DNA from: Eunapius fragilis
Taxonomy: Eukaryota; Porifera; Demospongiae; Spongillida; Spongillidae
Direction of reading: 5' to 3'
DNA length: 64,000 bases
NCBI GenBank assembly: GCA_963681505.1
Contig: OY811982.1
Coordinates: 7,443,772-7,507,771 of the forward strand
Positions 44,163 through 54,857 of this stretch are shown one piece after another. The notes beneath the pieces were generated by a model. The model saw only the letters and a program-made list of their open reading frames with translations. It was not told where the DNA came from and searched no databases. The position numbers and the translations under genes were made by a program. Numbering within the stretch: the first letter of the stretch is position 1; every line of letters begins with the position of its first letter.

Positions 44163-44420
44163 TGTGGTTGTTGAGCGCCCGGGGACATAATGCAATAATG
44201 GTGCTCCCCCCCCCCCCTTACAAATAAAGGGGTGGATCTAGAATTTTGCAGCGAGGGTTGGTAGGCAGCTGCAAGGGTGGAGAGGGATATGCCGGGCCTC
44301 GATCATACCAGTAAGGGGGTATGCAAAGCTCACCCAAACGGGTCTGGGGCAGAGCCCCAGCCACTTTGCAACTTTAGCACTTTTTAAGCCACAAAAACAT
44401 GATACTTTTGCATACACTGC
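44152..44420. repeat. Degenerate transposon remnants
   Basis: CAGTGGCGTAGTGTGG near 44153 looks like a hAT-type end, followed by a poly-C run and by 'aaaggggtggatctagaatt' near 44226, another transposon-end-like motif. No partner ends were found. Confidence 0.3.
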
Positions 44421-44546
44421 ATTTGCTTTTGCAAGCAACCTATGCCTTCGCATGTACATTCAATACACAAATTGATCTTGAGTCCATGCATTGATGCAAA
44501 AATAGCTTGTGTCATGGTAATTGGCATATTAATTTTCTACGATTAG

Positions 44547-44656
44547 ATTGTACTTCATTAAACCAATTCCAGTGTTCAACGGACAATGCATGCCACCTGG
44601 TTTTGAATGTGATGGGTATCCTCAATGCTCTGATGGAAGTGATGAAACTGATTGCA
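44547..44656 (+). CDS. LDLa module exon 1 (one-base lesion)
   Basis: Begins after a TTAG acceptor with [10 protein letters not shown] and ends [16 protein letters not shown], then donor A|GTGAGT. The exon is 110 bases and needs one more base (in 'tcaacgg') to keep one frame. LDLa modules bind calcium through the DGSDE acidic cluster, which is present. Confidence 0.65.
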
Positions 44657-47600
44657 GTGAGTGTATTATTTATAGCTAAATTCCACAGATCTCTGTATGA
44701 CACCAATGCCAATACATTGCTTTCAATAAAACAGTGCATGTCATGTGATTCATCTATTGCTTTCCACAACCAGACTGCACTTCCACTAATTTGAATGTTC
44801 AAATGGACAATGCATCCCAGCTAGTTGGCAATGTGATGGGTATTATGACTGCTTTGATAGAAGTGATGAAACTGATTGCAGTGAGTGTCTGGGCTACCTC
44901 TTATTAAATTTCATCAGATATGGGGTCAAGGCAGCGAAAAGGGACCTAGCGAATATTCCACGAAGGCGCATCAAACGTGATGCTTGCAATTGGAATGTAC
45001 GAATAATAAAAATTCAGGCACTGTAACTCCATTATGGACAAGCTAATTTCCAGTGCGTAACAAAGACGAATACATAATAGCCTCTTAAAATATGATAATT
45101 GGAAAACTTGAAAAATATGCACTCGATCGCTTTTCACTGCATTGATCCCATGTGCACCATTGCTAAGTGTCGCCAAATCTCTTAACTATAATGCTTCCCA
45201 TTAAAATAGTACATGCTATTTCAAATGTGATGGCTATCTTCATAAATGGATGTGATGAATGGGAGTACATGTACATGTATTAACCACCTATAGCTATATA
45301 TAATAATGCCAACGAATCAATGTTTCCAACAATTGCAATAGTACATGCCATGTGATTAATCTATTGTTCTACAACCAGATTGCACTTCCAACTAATTCAA
45401 ATGTTCAAATGGCAATGCATCCCAGCTAGTTGGCAATGTAATGGACATCCTGACTGCTTTGATAGAAGTGATGAAACTAATTGCAGTGAGTGTATAGACA
45501 ACCTAGCTACAGTCATGATCATGGCCTACATGTAGCTACTACAGCCATGGCCTACTACAGCCATGGCCTACATGTAGCTACTACAGCCATGGCCTACATA
45601 TAGCTACTACAGCCATGGCCTACATGTAGCTACTACAGCTATGGCCTACATGTAGCTACTACAGTCAGGGTCTACATGTAGCTACAGCCATGGCTGTTAA
45701 TCTTTAGTAGTTTTATCACAAGTGGCTGATTATTACTCAATTCCAGTGTGTACAGTGCACCTATTTATAAACATACCATTGATGTGCTATCGTTTAGTAT
45801 ATTATGCATATTTCTTCTTCCTTCTATCCCTTCCCTCTTCACCCTCCTCATTCAGCCACTGAAGTTACTGCTCCACTACGTCTGGTTGGAGGCTCCACCC
45901 CCAGCAGTGGTCGTAGCACAATGGAGTGTGGGGTACAGTGTGTGATGACTCCTGGGACATCAACGATGCTATTGTGAGTGAGGGAGGTAGGAGAGAGATG
46001 GACGCAGAGATGGACGGAGGGAGGGAGAGAGAGATGAGGGGTGAGAGATGGAAGGAGAGATAGGAGGGAGGGAGGGAGGGAGGGAGGGAGGGATGGAGGG
46101 AGGGAGGGAGGGAGGGAGGGAGGGAGGGAGGGAGGGAGGGAGGGAGGGAGGGAGGGAGAAACAATGCATGTGCATATATAATTGTTTTTTATGTGCACTT
46201 TTATCTCAGGTGGTGTGCAGACAGCTGGGATATAATGGAACAGTTAGAGCTGTATGTGTGTGTATGTGTATCTGTTACATGCATATGTGTTGTGTTGCTC
46301 GTGCATGTATACAGCACTGAATTTGCAAACCAGTATTATAATGCACTTTTGACAAACTGTATCATACTAACTTTGCAATTGATTATGATTATAATGTGCT
46401 TTTGACAAACTGTATCATACTAACTTTGAAATTGATTATGAGTATGTGTGAACTAATGTGAAGGTCTCTGATGCATTCCACTCCTGGCCATTTCATCATC
46501 ATTTTTTGCATCTCCTTCTGTCACTGTCTCTGTGCACAGGATAGGTACCTGCAGTAAATAACTTCTACCAAGCAACATGTTTGATGATGTAATCAAACCT
46601 TTAAACCACAATATGTTAAGCCCAAATAAGGTAACAAATGTTTCGATCAATTGATGGCAAAGGTTAATATCCCATCGCTGCCACCTTGTGTTGCTGAGAT
46701 ATGTATATTTATAATCACTGTTCCCTTTACCGCACACCTTGACAAATGCTCAGTTATTTAATTCCTTCCTGATTGAGCTCAATTTTACTTTAGGAAGGGT
46801 CCTTACTACGACCAAATGATAAAAAAATCTTTTGATTTTATGAAATGATTAACAAAGTGTCGAAAAAGCGTACCTGAGGGTTGTATAGTATGATAAAGTA
46901 TTGATTCTACACGCGAATAGACCATTAGTGCATATTTGCATGCGTATATGTCATTCTAGGCATACGAGCATTAAGCCATGCGCAGGATATATTTGTTGAC
47001 GCACCGCTAGTTTTACTGTCTTAAATGTATGTACTGCTCATCATTTTGAGGATGTACAATTTAAAACGTCGGGTGTCCCAACGCTTTTGAAAGATTTAAA
47101 CGTTGCTTCATTCATGGACTGTCTGGGCAGCTATGCATGCGTACATGTACTATTCACTGATCTGATTCATGGGGATCTCGATACGAAATATTCATTTATG
47201 CTACGTTTGCACAGGGAAAAATGTGTCAAATGAACTTTTGGATTTATAGATGACTGAGCACACTTCTTTTCAAATTATGCGGTGATTATACAAGTAATAT
47301 TAAAATCAGCGATGAAATCAAAATTTGTTCCCTGTGTACACAGTTAATACATTGTTGAATTCCAATGTACTTTTTCACAAACCTACCAACTATTGTCCTA
47401 CCTTTAAACGAATGCCTGTCAACGGTTGCATACAATGAATGTGCAAATATGCTTACTGCACAATTAGTGCTTTATAAACATACTAAAACCAAGCCTGAAT
47501 CTTGTGCACACATGCACATTGCAATGCATCATGATCATGCAGATTGTACTATTATGAACCGGCTCTATTTTTATTATGAGTACCTGCAGATAGTAGTTAC

Positions 47601-49374
47601 ATATCGCAGTTCAAAACTGATTGCTGTGCATCATATCTTAAACGGTTCATTATTTAGACATGAATGCGTGTAATCATGTTGACAATCATACGTGCAATGG
47701 TGAGAGTCATAGCTAATTATCTGTCATTCATTTTTGTTGTTATTTAGACATCAATGAGTGTATCCGTGGAACAAGTGGCTGCACTGAAGTATGCAACAAC
47801 ACACTTGGAAGCTACATATGTTCCTGTAACAGTGGATACACATTTCATTTTGACAATCATACGTGCAACGGTAAAGGAAAGAATATGTATTGGTGAAGAT
47901 GAAATGGTTCCAAATAGAATATTGTATGATTAAATTCTGTCATGTTTCAGTTTGTTTTACAAGTTGTACATGCATGCATTACTGTTAGACATGCATAACC
48001 ATCAGACCAAAGATTGGAAAAATAAAAACTGTAACTCCTAACATTACCGGTGGTTTATTGAATCTGCCTTCAGGTTGCCTTTTTCTTTTCCTGTCACAGA
48101 TATCAATGATTGTGCTACTAATAAAGGAAAAAGCTCTCAGCGATGTATTAACCATCCAGGAAGTTGCACTTGCAATTGCACTGCTGGTTATTACTTGGAG
48201 GCTGATGCCAAAACCTGCAGTGGTAAGATCAAATCAAATTCATTGCACTTCCATTCATCCGTTAATTAATAGATGTTAACCTGTGCACGTCAAAAAATGG
48301 AGGCTGCTCACACACCTGTACCAGCATCAATGGAAGCCATGTAATTTGCTCCTGTATGCTCGGTTATCAGCTAGACTCTGATGGCAGTACATGTACTGGT
48401 AAAAGAATTGAAAAAGTTATGTACAAATTCAAGGAGTGTGAATTGGTTACTCTTTAAAGATATCAATGAGTGCTTGAATTCAGAAGCATGCAGCCTACAA
48501 GTCTGCACCAACATAAACGGAAGTTACATCTGCTCTTGCAGAACTGGCTTCATACTAAGTACTGATATGAAGACTTGTGCAGGTTATTCCATAACTTTAA
48601 TAATGCACTTTTTCACACATTTTGCTACATTCATGGCACAAATTAATACATTGCCAGATTGTATACAGTTCAATGATCGTCATAGTGGTATATATTGAAT
48701 TGACATGTTATACATGTGTTATTAACACCACACTTTCTTATCATACAGATTTACCTGAAACTCTAAATACTGTTGCAGTCACACTTGCTGGTTACACTGT
48801 CAAAACTGTATAGTTACAATACCATATTGTGTTCACTGATACTATGCAAGCTCTTTTTTATGCACAATTCACCCTGGATGTAAAAAATAAATTTTTGAGT
48901 GCAGTTCAGGATATTTTAGAAACATATTGCAATAGCGGCAGATGTTTGAGGTAGTTAAACCGTATGCCTCATTAAAATGTGTCAATGCTCTCTGTTTCAT
49001 GCAGGCAGACAAAAAACGCTCAGTACATTGTAACCATCAAGAAAATTTCAAGCAGTACTGGTGGTCTCATGATCATACTGCAAGTTCATACATCCAGCAC
49101 TGTGCTAAGTGCTGCAGTCATCACAGAGGCCCTCACAGTAAGGGGATTAATGTGGTTGGGCATTAGAATGACAACACATGCAAATGCTTCTTTAAAAGGT
49201 TGGAAACAGCACATTGGCTGTGAATGGCTTTGTCATTGCCAGTGTTGCACCATTCTCTGAGCCAGCATCTACATCGAGCCTAGAGGGAACAATTGCTGCT
49301 ATTGTGGTACCTGTTGTAGCTGTTGTCATGATTGCACTTGTTGTGTCAGGTCTGCTCCTCTTGCGCTTCCGCCA
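44547..49374 (+). CDS. Modular receptor gene: LDLa, SRCR, EGF, SEA-like, transmembrane
   Basis: A series of plus-strand exons, most with phase-1 borders typical of shuffled extracellular modules. In order: LDL-receptor class A modules (44547-44656, 44774-44879, 45379-45485), a partial SRCR domain (45856-45973 and 46210-46251), a mini and four full EGF modules (47658-48582), an exon ending AGYTVKT (48749-48807), a SEA-like segment (49005-49137, 49199-...) and a membrane helix. The order predicts a type I cell-surface protein that binds ligand through SRCR/EGF modules. The LDLa and SRCR exons have small frame lesions and half of SRCR is missing, while all EGF exons are intact. It may be one gene or two adjacent ones (LDLa-SRCR and EGF-TM). 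No signal peptide and no cytoplasmic exon were found. Confidence 0.7.
44774..44879 (+). CDS. LDLa module exon 2 (lesioned)
   Basis: DCTST then, in a shifted frame, [20 protein letters not shown] and FDRSDETDC. Donor A|GTGAGT. The acidic cluster is DRSDE rather than DGSDE. Confidence 0.6.
45379..45485 (+). CDS. LDLa module exon 3 (lesioned)
   Basis: Close relative of exon 2: DCTSN, then FKCSNG, then [20 protein letters not shown] and TNC in another frame, with one in-frame TAA. A further degenerate remnant ('tcaaatgtgatggctatctt') lies near 45220. The array looks decayed. Confidence 0.5.
45530..45690. repeat. 26-base minisatellite (CTACAGCCATGGCCTACATG...)n
   Basis: About six units in the intron between LDLa exon 3 and the SRCR exon. 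Confidence 0.9.
45856..45973 (+). CDS. SRCR domain exon, first part
   Basis: [19 protein letters not shown] then, after a short loss that shifts frame, [18 protein letters not shown], the hallmark of scavenger receptor cysteine-rich domains. Acceptor 'cattcag', donor ATT|GTGAGT. Confidence 0.75.
46064..46158. repeat. (GGGA)n microsatellite in the SRCR intron
   Basis: About 23 AGGG units with one variant, purine-only on the plus strand. Confidence 0.95.
46210..46251 (+). CDS. SRCR domain exon, second part
   Basis: [14 protein letters not shown], 14 codons, acceptor 'tatctcag', donor GCT|GTATGT. It joins in phase to NDAI. The remaining half of the domain (the G-x-IWLD part) is not visible downstream. 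Confidence 0.8.
46252..47657. other. Gene-free stretch within the receptor locus
   Basis: No exon with a recognisable module. It has an imperfect repeat ('gacaaactgtatcatactaa' at about 46350 and 46406) and AT-rich DNA. The frame 47365-47673 shows no domain. Confidence 0.45.
47658..47699 (+). pseudogene. Mini EGF exon copy (internally deleted)
   Basis: Begins after TATTTAG like the EGF exon at 47748 and ends 'gacaatcatacgtgcaatg' before a GTGAG donor. It equals the first and last parts of that exon with about 81 bases missing, leaving 14 in-phase codons ([14 protein letters not shown]). It keeps both splice sites, so it could be spliced in or skipped. Confidence 0.6.
47748..47870 (+). CDS. 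Calcium-binding EGF module 1
   Basis: [20 protein letters not shown] then [20 protein letters not shown]: six Cys, the D-I/V-N-E calcium motif and an N-x-x-GSYIC beta-hydroxylation-type segment. 123 bases, phase 1-1, donor G|GTAAAG. Confidence 0.9.
48100..48222 (+). CDS. EGF module 2
   Basis: [20 protein letters not shown] then [20 protein letters not shown]. Six or more Cys, phase 1-1, acceptor 'cctgtcacag', donor G|GTAAGA. Confidence 0.85.
48273..48398 (+). CDS. EGF module 3
   Basis: [20 protein letters not shown] then [20 protein letters not shown] and C. Acceptor 'aattaatag', donor G|GTAAAA. Confidence 0.85.
48460..48582 (+). CDS. Calcium-binding EGF module 4
   Basis: [20 protein letters not shown] then [20 protein letters not shown]. 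Acceptor 'ctctttaaag', donor G|GTTATT. Confidence 0.9.
48749..48807 (+). CDS. Linker / SEA-like start exon
   Basis: [20 protein letters not shown], acceptor 'cttatcatacag', donor ACT|GTATAG. The text resembles the first strand of SEA-like domains; assignment weak. Confidence 0.55.
49005..49137 (+). CDS. SEA-like exon
   Basis: [20 protein letters not shown] then [20 protein letters not shown] and T. Acceptor 'gtttcatgcag', donor ACA|GTAAGG. One A fewer in the A6 run at 49010-49015 would place it in phase with the exon at 48749-48807. Confidence 0.65.
49138..49198 (+). other. 61-base intron
   Basis: GTAAGG...TTTAAAAG. The reading frame joins exactly across it ([15 protein letters not shown]), good evidence for a real short intron. 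Confidence 0.75.
49199..49374 (+). CDS. Membrane-proximal and transmembrane exon
   Basis: [20 protein letters not shown], a Ser/Thr-rich stretch, then the helix [20 protein letters not shown] followed by GLLLLRFR and donor CA|GTAAGT. It makes the product a type I single-pass membrane protein. The cytoplasmic exons were not identified. Confidence 0.8.
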
Positions 49375-50192
49375 GTAAGTGGACCAAATTTTATGTTTTA
49401 CCTGAATGAATGAATGAAGTATAGCATGAAATGCAAGCACAATGTAACAATCACTGATGGAATGAACATACTGTATTGAATATGATACTCCAAAGGATAA
49501 CCAGCTTAGTGAGGTGAGCGGTATTCACATTAAAGAGCACATGGAAGAGACGTCGTGAGGTGGGCAACTTGACTGGACTCACATGTGTGTATCTTAATTC
49601 CTACACATTTTTCGCCATATTCATATTCAGTGTGTTGCAGTGTGATTTTATTTCAAGACTACGTCGGTATTTTTATTGTTTCTTTTTTAAATGGTGTGGG
49701 TTTGCACTGAAAAGATTTGCATTGTTGGCTTTGTCGTTACAAGTTGTGCTGAGATTGAGCTAGGAGAGGAAATTTTGAGCTACCAGCTTATTCTAGGGTG
49801 GAAAGGATTGTTGACAATGGAACGCCATAACCCTCAAATTCATAACCTTTCTTTTCAATTTAGAATACATCCTGTTAAATAGTGCTTGTCGCTAATTCTG
49901 CTCTACTGATGGAAATTGGGTCACCTTGTAGATACTGTCTGATGAATTGACTTTGATAGAAGTCCACCAAATCATTTACATTTTACAATGATTTATAATA
50001 TTTATACACGGTAATAAAGTGATAATAACACACTAAATAATAACTACTTATTAAACAGACAACTACAAAGTACCTAAGCCTAGTAACTAATGTTGCTACT
50101 AAAATGATTGGGGCAGACTTCTCGTAATAATAGCTCTTGCTATGCTATGAGTTAACACCAGACTTAGACTGCTACAAATATCAGCAGTGACC
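49375..50192. other. Stretch with no recognised feature
   Basis: About 800 bases, AT-rich in the second half. The frame at 49560-49882 contains no known domain. Cytoplasmic exons of the receptor may lie here unseen. Confidence 0.4.
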
Positions 50193-50726
50193 TTACTTTT
50201 CGGCATAGAAACACAGATGGCAAGCCGAGTGGCCAGACGGGTAAAAGTGGTGTGTGCGTCTCTGCCCCAGTTGCCATATGTCTCGACAGCCAGAGAAACA
50301 CAAACCCAACCTAGTTTCCATCATTGGCAATGTGCTTGCGCTGCTTGCTAGGTCATACCATGATGGCCTAGAGGGTCTAGTGTGCTGTCTGGGCATAGTG
50401 GGCATAATGAACCCCTGGACAAAATCATGGCCAAGCCACCAATTAAAAGCTACCAAGAACTAATTAGGTTCCAAGTGGAGGCCAAGTGCAGCAGATGGTA
50501 CCACAGACAACCAAGATGCAGAGTGAGGGGCTGACTCAGACAAAATACGGGCCTTGTTAGCAACTGAAGAAGACACTAACAATGTCTGGAACAGACGATT
50601 ATCTAGTTTTTGGGACAAAGTTCTCTGTTTGATAGGAGAGGACAGAACAAGAAATGGCATCAGATGGAAGGACCTGGATGTTAAAAAGATTAATTGCCTG
50701 AACAAGGTACTGAGTATCTCTGCCAC
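50193..50726 (-). mobile_element. Non-LTR retroelement fragment, minus strand
   Basis: The minus frame 50460-50726 has LLVSSSVANKARILSESAPH and ASWLSVVPSAALGLHLEP, and 50193-50456 has VAFNWWLGHDF. The same text order appears on the plus strand at 51600-51790 (LLSVSSPHASAWLSV, ALKWWLG), so this is an inverted, decayed copy of the same family. Confidence 0.6.
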
Positions 50727-50759
50727 CGTTGATTACTGTTTTTTTTAAATTTTAATATC

Positions 50760-52075
50760 TATATCCTCCGAGACAGGTGTGCAGCCAGGGGACCCCTTGG
50801 GGCCCCTCTTCTTTTGCTTAGTCCTGCACAAGTTGGTAGTCACCATAGCCTCAGATGAAGAGGCGTCCCATTTGTTGTACCACAAATGGTATATGGATGA
50901 TAGGGTAGTAGCTGGCACAAGGAAGGCAGTGGCTGGAGTGATTGCAATTATTAAAGAACAGGGTCCCCACTTAGGCCTGTTCATCAAAGACCCAAAGTGT
51001 AATCTCTTTAGTAAATCCAAATTGAATTCCTTCCAGTGCAGATGAAAAGGTCCAACACACCAAACTTGGTGCCTCTGGGTGCTCCAATTGGAGAACTGAT
51101 TTTCTGCGCAAAATTCATCGCAAATCTTCGCTCCACGATCTGTGGTCTGCTTTCCAGGTTGCAGCAGATTGGTCCCAAAGACCCCCAGGTTGCATATTTG
51201 TTGCTACGCTCCTGTGGTTGCTTCTGAAATTTGGTACACCTGGCCAGATCAACTCCTCCCTCCCTAGTGGCTGAAGCTCTAAGCCTATTTGACTCGGACA
51301 TCCGATGCTGCTTCACGGAATGTACTAGTGTGGATGTCTCAGACGTTGCCTGGCACCAGGCACAGCTGAGCCCTAGTAGAGGAGGCCTGGATCTTCGAAG
51401 TCTTTACCACCATTCAAGTGCTTGCTTCATCGCGTCCATTAGTCAGTCAGGAATCGTCCTTGGAGCGAACCACCATTTGGAGCAGTCCATTGATGACCTC
51501 AATCGATGACCTCAACCATATCATTGGGGACTCCGATGCTGTAAGTGTCCAGGACATCCTTGAGGCCCCACCACGCCAGAGGATCCTGCCATCCAAGATT
51601 GAGGACCAGCAACTGAGGATTTTGTTTGATCTGGCTTCATCACTGGCACAGCGTGCCCGTCTCCTCTCTGTGTCATCCCCCCATGCTTCAGCTTGGCTAT
51701 CGGTCATGCCACACCCCAGCTCAACTTACACCTGGAGCCGCCCTAATTCTAGGTGCATGGCTCTTAAATGGTGGCTTGGAATGGACACCTCCCAAAACGC
51801 CCGTTGTTCCCTTTGTCCTTCACATGCCCTAGATCCCCTGGGTCATCACGCTCTCACGTGTAAAAGAGGTGGTGATCTAATTGTAAGGTACAATGCTCTG
51901 CGTGACACATTTTGGGAATCTTACAAGCTGGCATGTGTCGGGGGACAACTTGAAGCAGGCAGCCTAGACGAAGAGGGTAGACAAACTCGCCCAGCTAACA
52001 TCCAGGTCCAGAATTGGGAGTTTGGCAAACCGGCCCGGCAGCATTGGATTTCAACGTCACATCACCGCTAAATCC
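50760..52075 (+). mobile_element. Non-LTR retroelement fragment: RT, Cys-His motif, endonuclease-like end
   Basis: Reverse transcriptase motifs QPGDPLGPLFFCLVLHKLV and KWYMDDRVVAG (YMDD) are followed, in frames that change near 51040 and 51500, by WLSV...KWWLGM, a C-x2-C-x8-H-x4-C motif (CSLCPSHALDPLGHHALTC) and RPANIQVQNW. RT, then a CCHC finger, then an RPA/RPD motif is the order of restriction-like-endonuclease non-LTR elements (R2/NeSL type). The 5' part is missing and at least two frame changes occur. The family is inferred from motifs. Confidence 0.65.
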
Positions 52076-52994
52076 CACTACTTTAAATGAATCGAGTGCA
52101 AGGCCGTAGTAAGGAGGGAGGGGGCTTAAGCCTCCCAAAATTTTGGTCCAGCAGATTATTTACAGAGTTGCCAGTAAAAGCGTCAGATTATGAATAATTA
52201 ATGACTAATTTTTCCATCCTAACAAGCGGGGGGGTTCCCCCTTGCGTTGGGCCAAATACGAGGCCTAATGATGCATATATGGGATATATCTGGGTCACTA
52301 TTTGGCTGTGAATTTATTGTGCGTGAGTTTGAATACTTTCCGGCGTGAGATATATCATCTTCGAGCGTGAGAGAAACCTCAAATGCGTGAGCCTCACGCC
52401 GAATGCGTGAGGGTTGGCATGTCTGAATAATTTGTGGGTTCTTGTCATAATCACTATTGCCATCAACACGTTTAAGTGGAACACAAAAGCCAAGAACATA
52501 AGGTTCATCTCCTCTCCACTCCTCAACCCTCTCCAGCCTCATTGGCCCTCACCATTACCACCAGCTCCAAACCCCTCTCCTTGTTCCTCACCACCAAGAG
52601 CTGTGTCCCTTTGCCCCTCATCACTACCTCCGCTACACCTGACTCCACCGTAGTAGTCCTCACTTCTCCTTCCTCTCCACCACAAGTGCTACCTCATTGG
52701 CCCTCATCATCACCACTGCCAGAGCTCCCTTATGAGGGGGGGGGGGGGGAGGGGGGGAGGGGGGGGGGGGTGAAGTAACCCCTCCAATCCTTCCACCTCC
52801 ATGCAGGACTGTTGAGGACCAACAGGACCAGAAAAGGGTGTTTTATGATACACAATGAACCACATGATACATGTACATAAGTAATTATAGTGGCCTTAGG
52901 ACTCTAGAGAGGATAGCCTGCCCACTTACCATGTTATAGTCAGGTTTAAATGTCAGCTGCTGCCTTTGCTTTTCATGTACTGTGGGGAGTGAAG
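52076..52994. other. Gene-free stretch with poly-G and a transposon-like remnant
   Basis: 'aaggccgtagtaaggaggga' near 52102 resembles a hAT-type end without a partner. CT-rich DNA (52500-52690) and a long G-rich run (52738-52771) follow. No exon recognised. Confidence 0.4.
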
Positions 52995-53115
52995 TTATAG
53001 CAGGGATAATGACTCTTTAGCCTCCGTACCCCAATTACTGTCCGTCTCCACTGCTCCACCCCCCAACACCTCACACTTTGGGTCATTAGCTGCATGTTTG
53101 CATGCCCCTGCTGTC
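52995..53115 (-). mobile_element. Non-LTR retroelement fragment, minus strand (extreme C-terminus)
   Basis: SLTAGACKHAANDPKCEVLG then AVETDSNWGTEAKESLSLL, text I associate with the C-terminal end of the same non-LTR family. Frame open but short; a stranded piece. Confidence 0.5.
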
Positions 53116-53764
53116 AGGCTAATTGCATCTAGATGGCAGGTGTAGAGGGGGAATCTATATGTTGAAAGCAGCAGACAAACCATTCTCCCAACTTGCTACG
53201 AGGACATATCTGCTGGCTATGATCAGGTGTTAGGCCATTGCTCATCCCAACTGATACTCCCATGTGTGCGATGAAAAAAATGAGCCCGTGGTGTCCCGCA
53301 AAAGGTTTTAACAAGTGACTACATCACCTCCATGTCTACATGTAACAGCGTGGGATGGGGGGAGGGGGGGGGGGGAATCAGAGCTTTCTCTGAACTGATA
53401 GGACACAGGGGGTCCACAAGAGATGTTCACCCTGACGCCCATGCAACCACCACCTGATAGAGGGTCTGAAGTCCAGCAGGTTCAAGATTCAGAGACCCAG
53501 GCAAGGAAGTGGAACCACAGATACAACCATGCATGAAGGGCTGAAACAGATAACAGGCGGCTATGTTGACAGAGCCCCTAAAAAGGAATTAAACAGGTGG
53601 GATTCCAATGTCACTTACTATGGGTAACAATCTGTGGAATGAGTTAGGCTTTGTATAACTGCAATGAATATGTTGACTTCATGTAATATCAATAGTTAGT
53701 CGTGGTCGCGGGACACGCTCGGCTTCATGTCCTATAATAAGATCATCCCCCGCAGTCATTATGC
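53116..53764. other. Stretch with no recognised gene
   Basis: Holds a poly-G run at 53358-53375. The sequence from 53690 on becomes CpG-bearing and leads into the candidate exon at 53765. Confidence 0.4.
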
Positions 53765-53822
53765 ATGGCGGTCGCATTGGCTTCTGCTGGTACTTGTATG
53801 CGAATTATCTCCATTTGTGCAG
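53765..53822 (+). CDS. Candidate first exon, unrecognised
   Basis: ATG at 53765 gives MAVALASAGTCMRIISICAG up to the donor G|GTAACA at 53823. CpG-bearing sequence lies just upstream. The hydrophobic N-terminus could be a signal or mitochondrial peptide. An overlapping ATG at 53761 opens another frame to the same donor. Later exons were not found. Confidence 0.3.
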
Positions 53823-54648
53823 GTAACAATATCATTTTGCACACAGCACTAAGACGATGCATACAGCACTTAGTCTATTCCTAATTGTGTGCACACGTAC
53901 AGCAGCAACATAGCAACGTGCTCATGTCGACCGCCATTACTTTAACGCAATATAACCACTGTGCAAATGATTTGTTATACGATAGTGTATTCTATAGTGT
54001 ATATTTGAATATACCCCTTAAATATACGCACCTGCGTATATATAGAACCATATACACGGTTACCGGGTGCATATATTGAAATAAAACCGATCACGTGACA
54101 TTTATGGTCGCTTAGCAAACCTCACTTTGTGGCTATCTTGTCGGTCCCCGTATACTAAGCGCTTCATATTCCGTATATTTGTCCTACTCCCACCCCTCGT
54201 TCCCGATCCGATTTAGAAAATTGAAATTTCAATAATTTGCACAAGTACAACAGTCCGAGGTGGCATTCAGCATGACTTCGTTCCAAGTCGCCCGTACAGA
54301 ACAACAACTGTGAATTCTTTTCTATTATCTAACTCACCGCATATGTATCCTCGCGAACTGTCGTGTTGATACAACAGAGACATTTGAAATGAAAACGAAA
54401 TTGGCAACGCCCAACGCTTACCTTTCTATAGTCTCGTTTGATCTAGCAAATTGTGAACAGTTGGGCAGTTAAAGGAGGTTAAACGCTTACCGGACCTGTC
54501 AGCACCAAATCACGATGAAACTGTCTGATAATACCCGACTTGTCAAAATGTCCGGATTCGTCCATGGAACACGGAGCCAGTTGACACGAACAACTTTAGA
54601 CACATGGACGAGTATAGCAGCACTTCGCAAAACAAGAATATGACATAC

Positions 54649-54857
54649 CTTTTTCTACCGCGCTCCGTTGTGCCAGTTTCGGTTGCTCAACGGGAACACT
54701 TGGGACATGCCAAACTGGTGCAAATAGTGAGAGGTGATTAACAACACTATTTCTCGTTAACTTAGTCTTACCATTCAAACAATACGCTGATCTCAAGAGT
54801 CCATTTTCAGAGTCTTCACATAAAAAGCAATCAACACGCGGCAATGAAATAGCCCGC
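54649..54857 (-). CDS. Candidate internal exon, unrecognised Cys-containing protein
   Basis: The minus strand reads acceptor 'ttgtaaattttag', then RAISLPRVDCFLCEDSENGL and LRSAYCLNGKTKLTRNSVVN, through SAVEK, ending AAG|GTATGT. The flanks are good splice sites and the frame is open for 69 codons with a CxxC pair. No family recognised and no partner exon found. Confidence 0.4.

Noticed and set aside
46453-46737. Minus frame [20 protein letters not shown] as a gene
   Set aside because: No domain, no supporting splice sites, and it lies within the receptor locus on the opposite strand.
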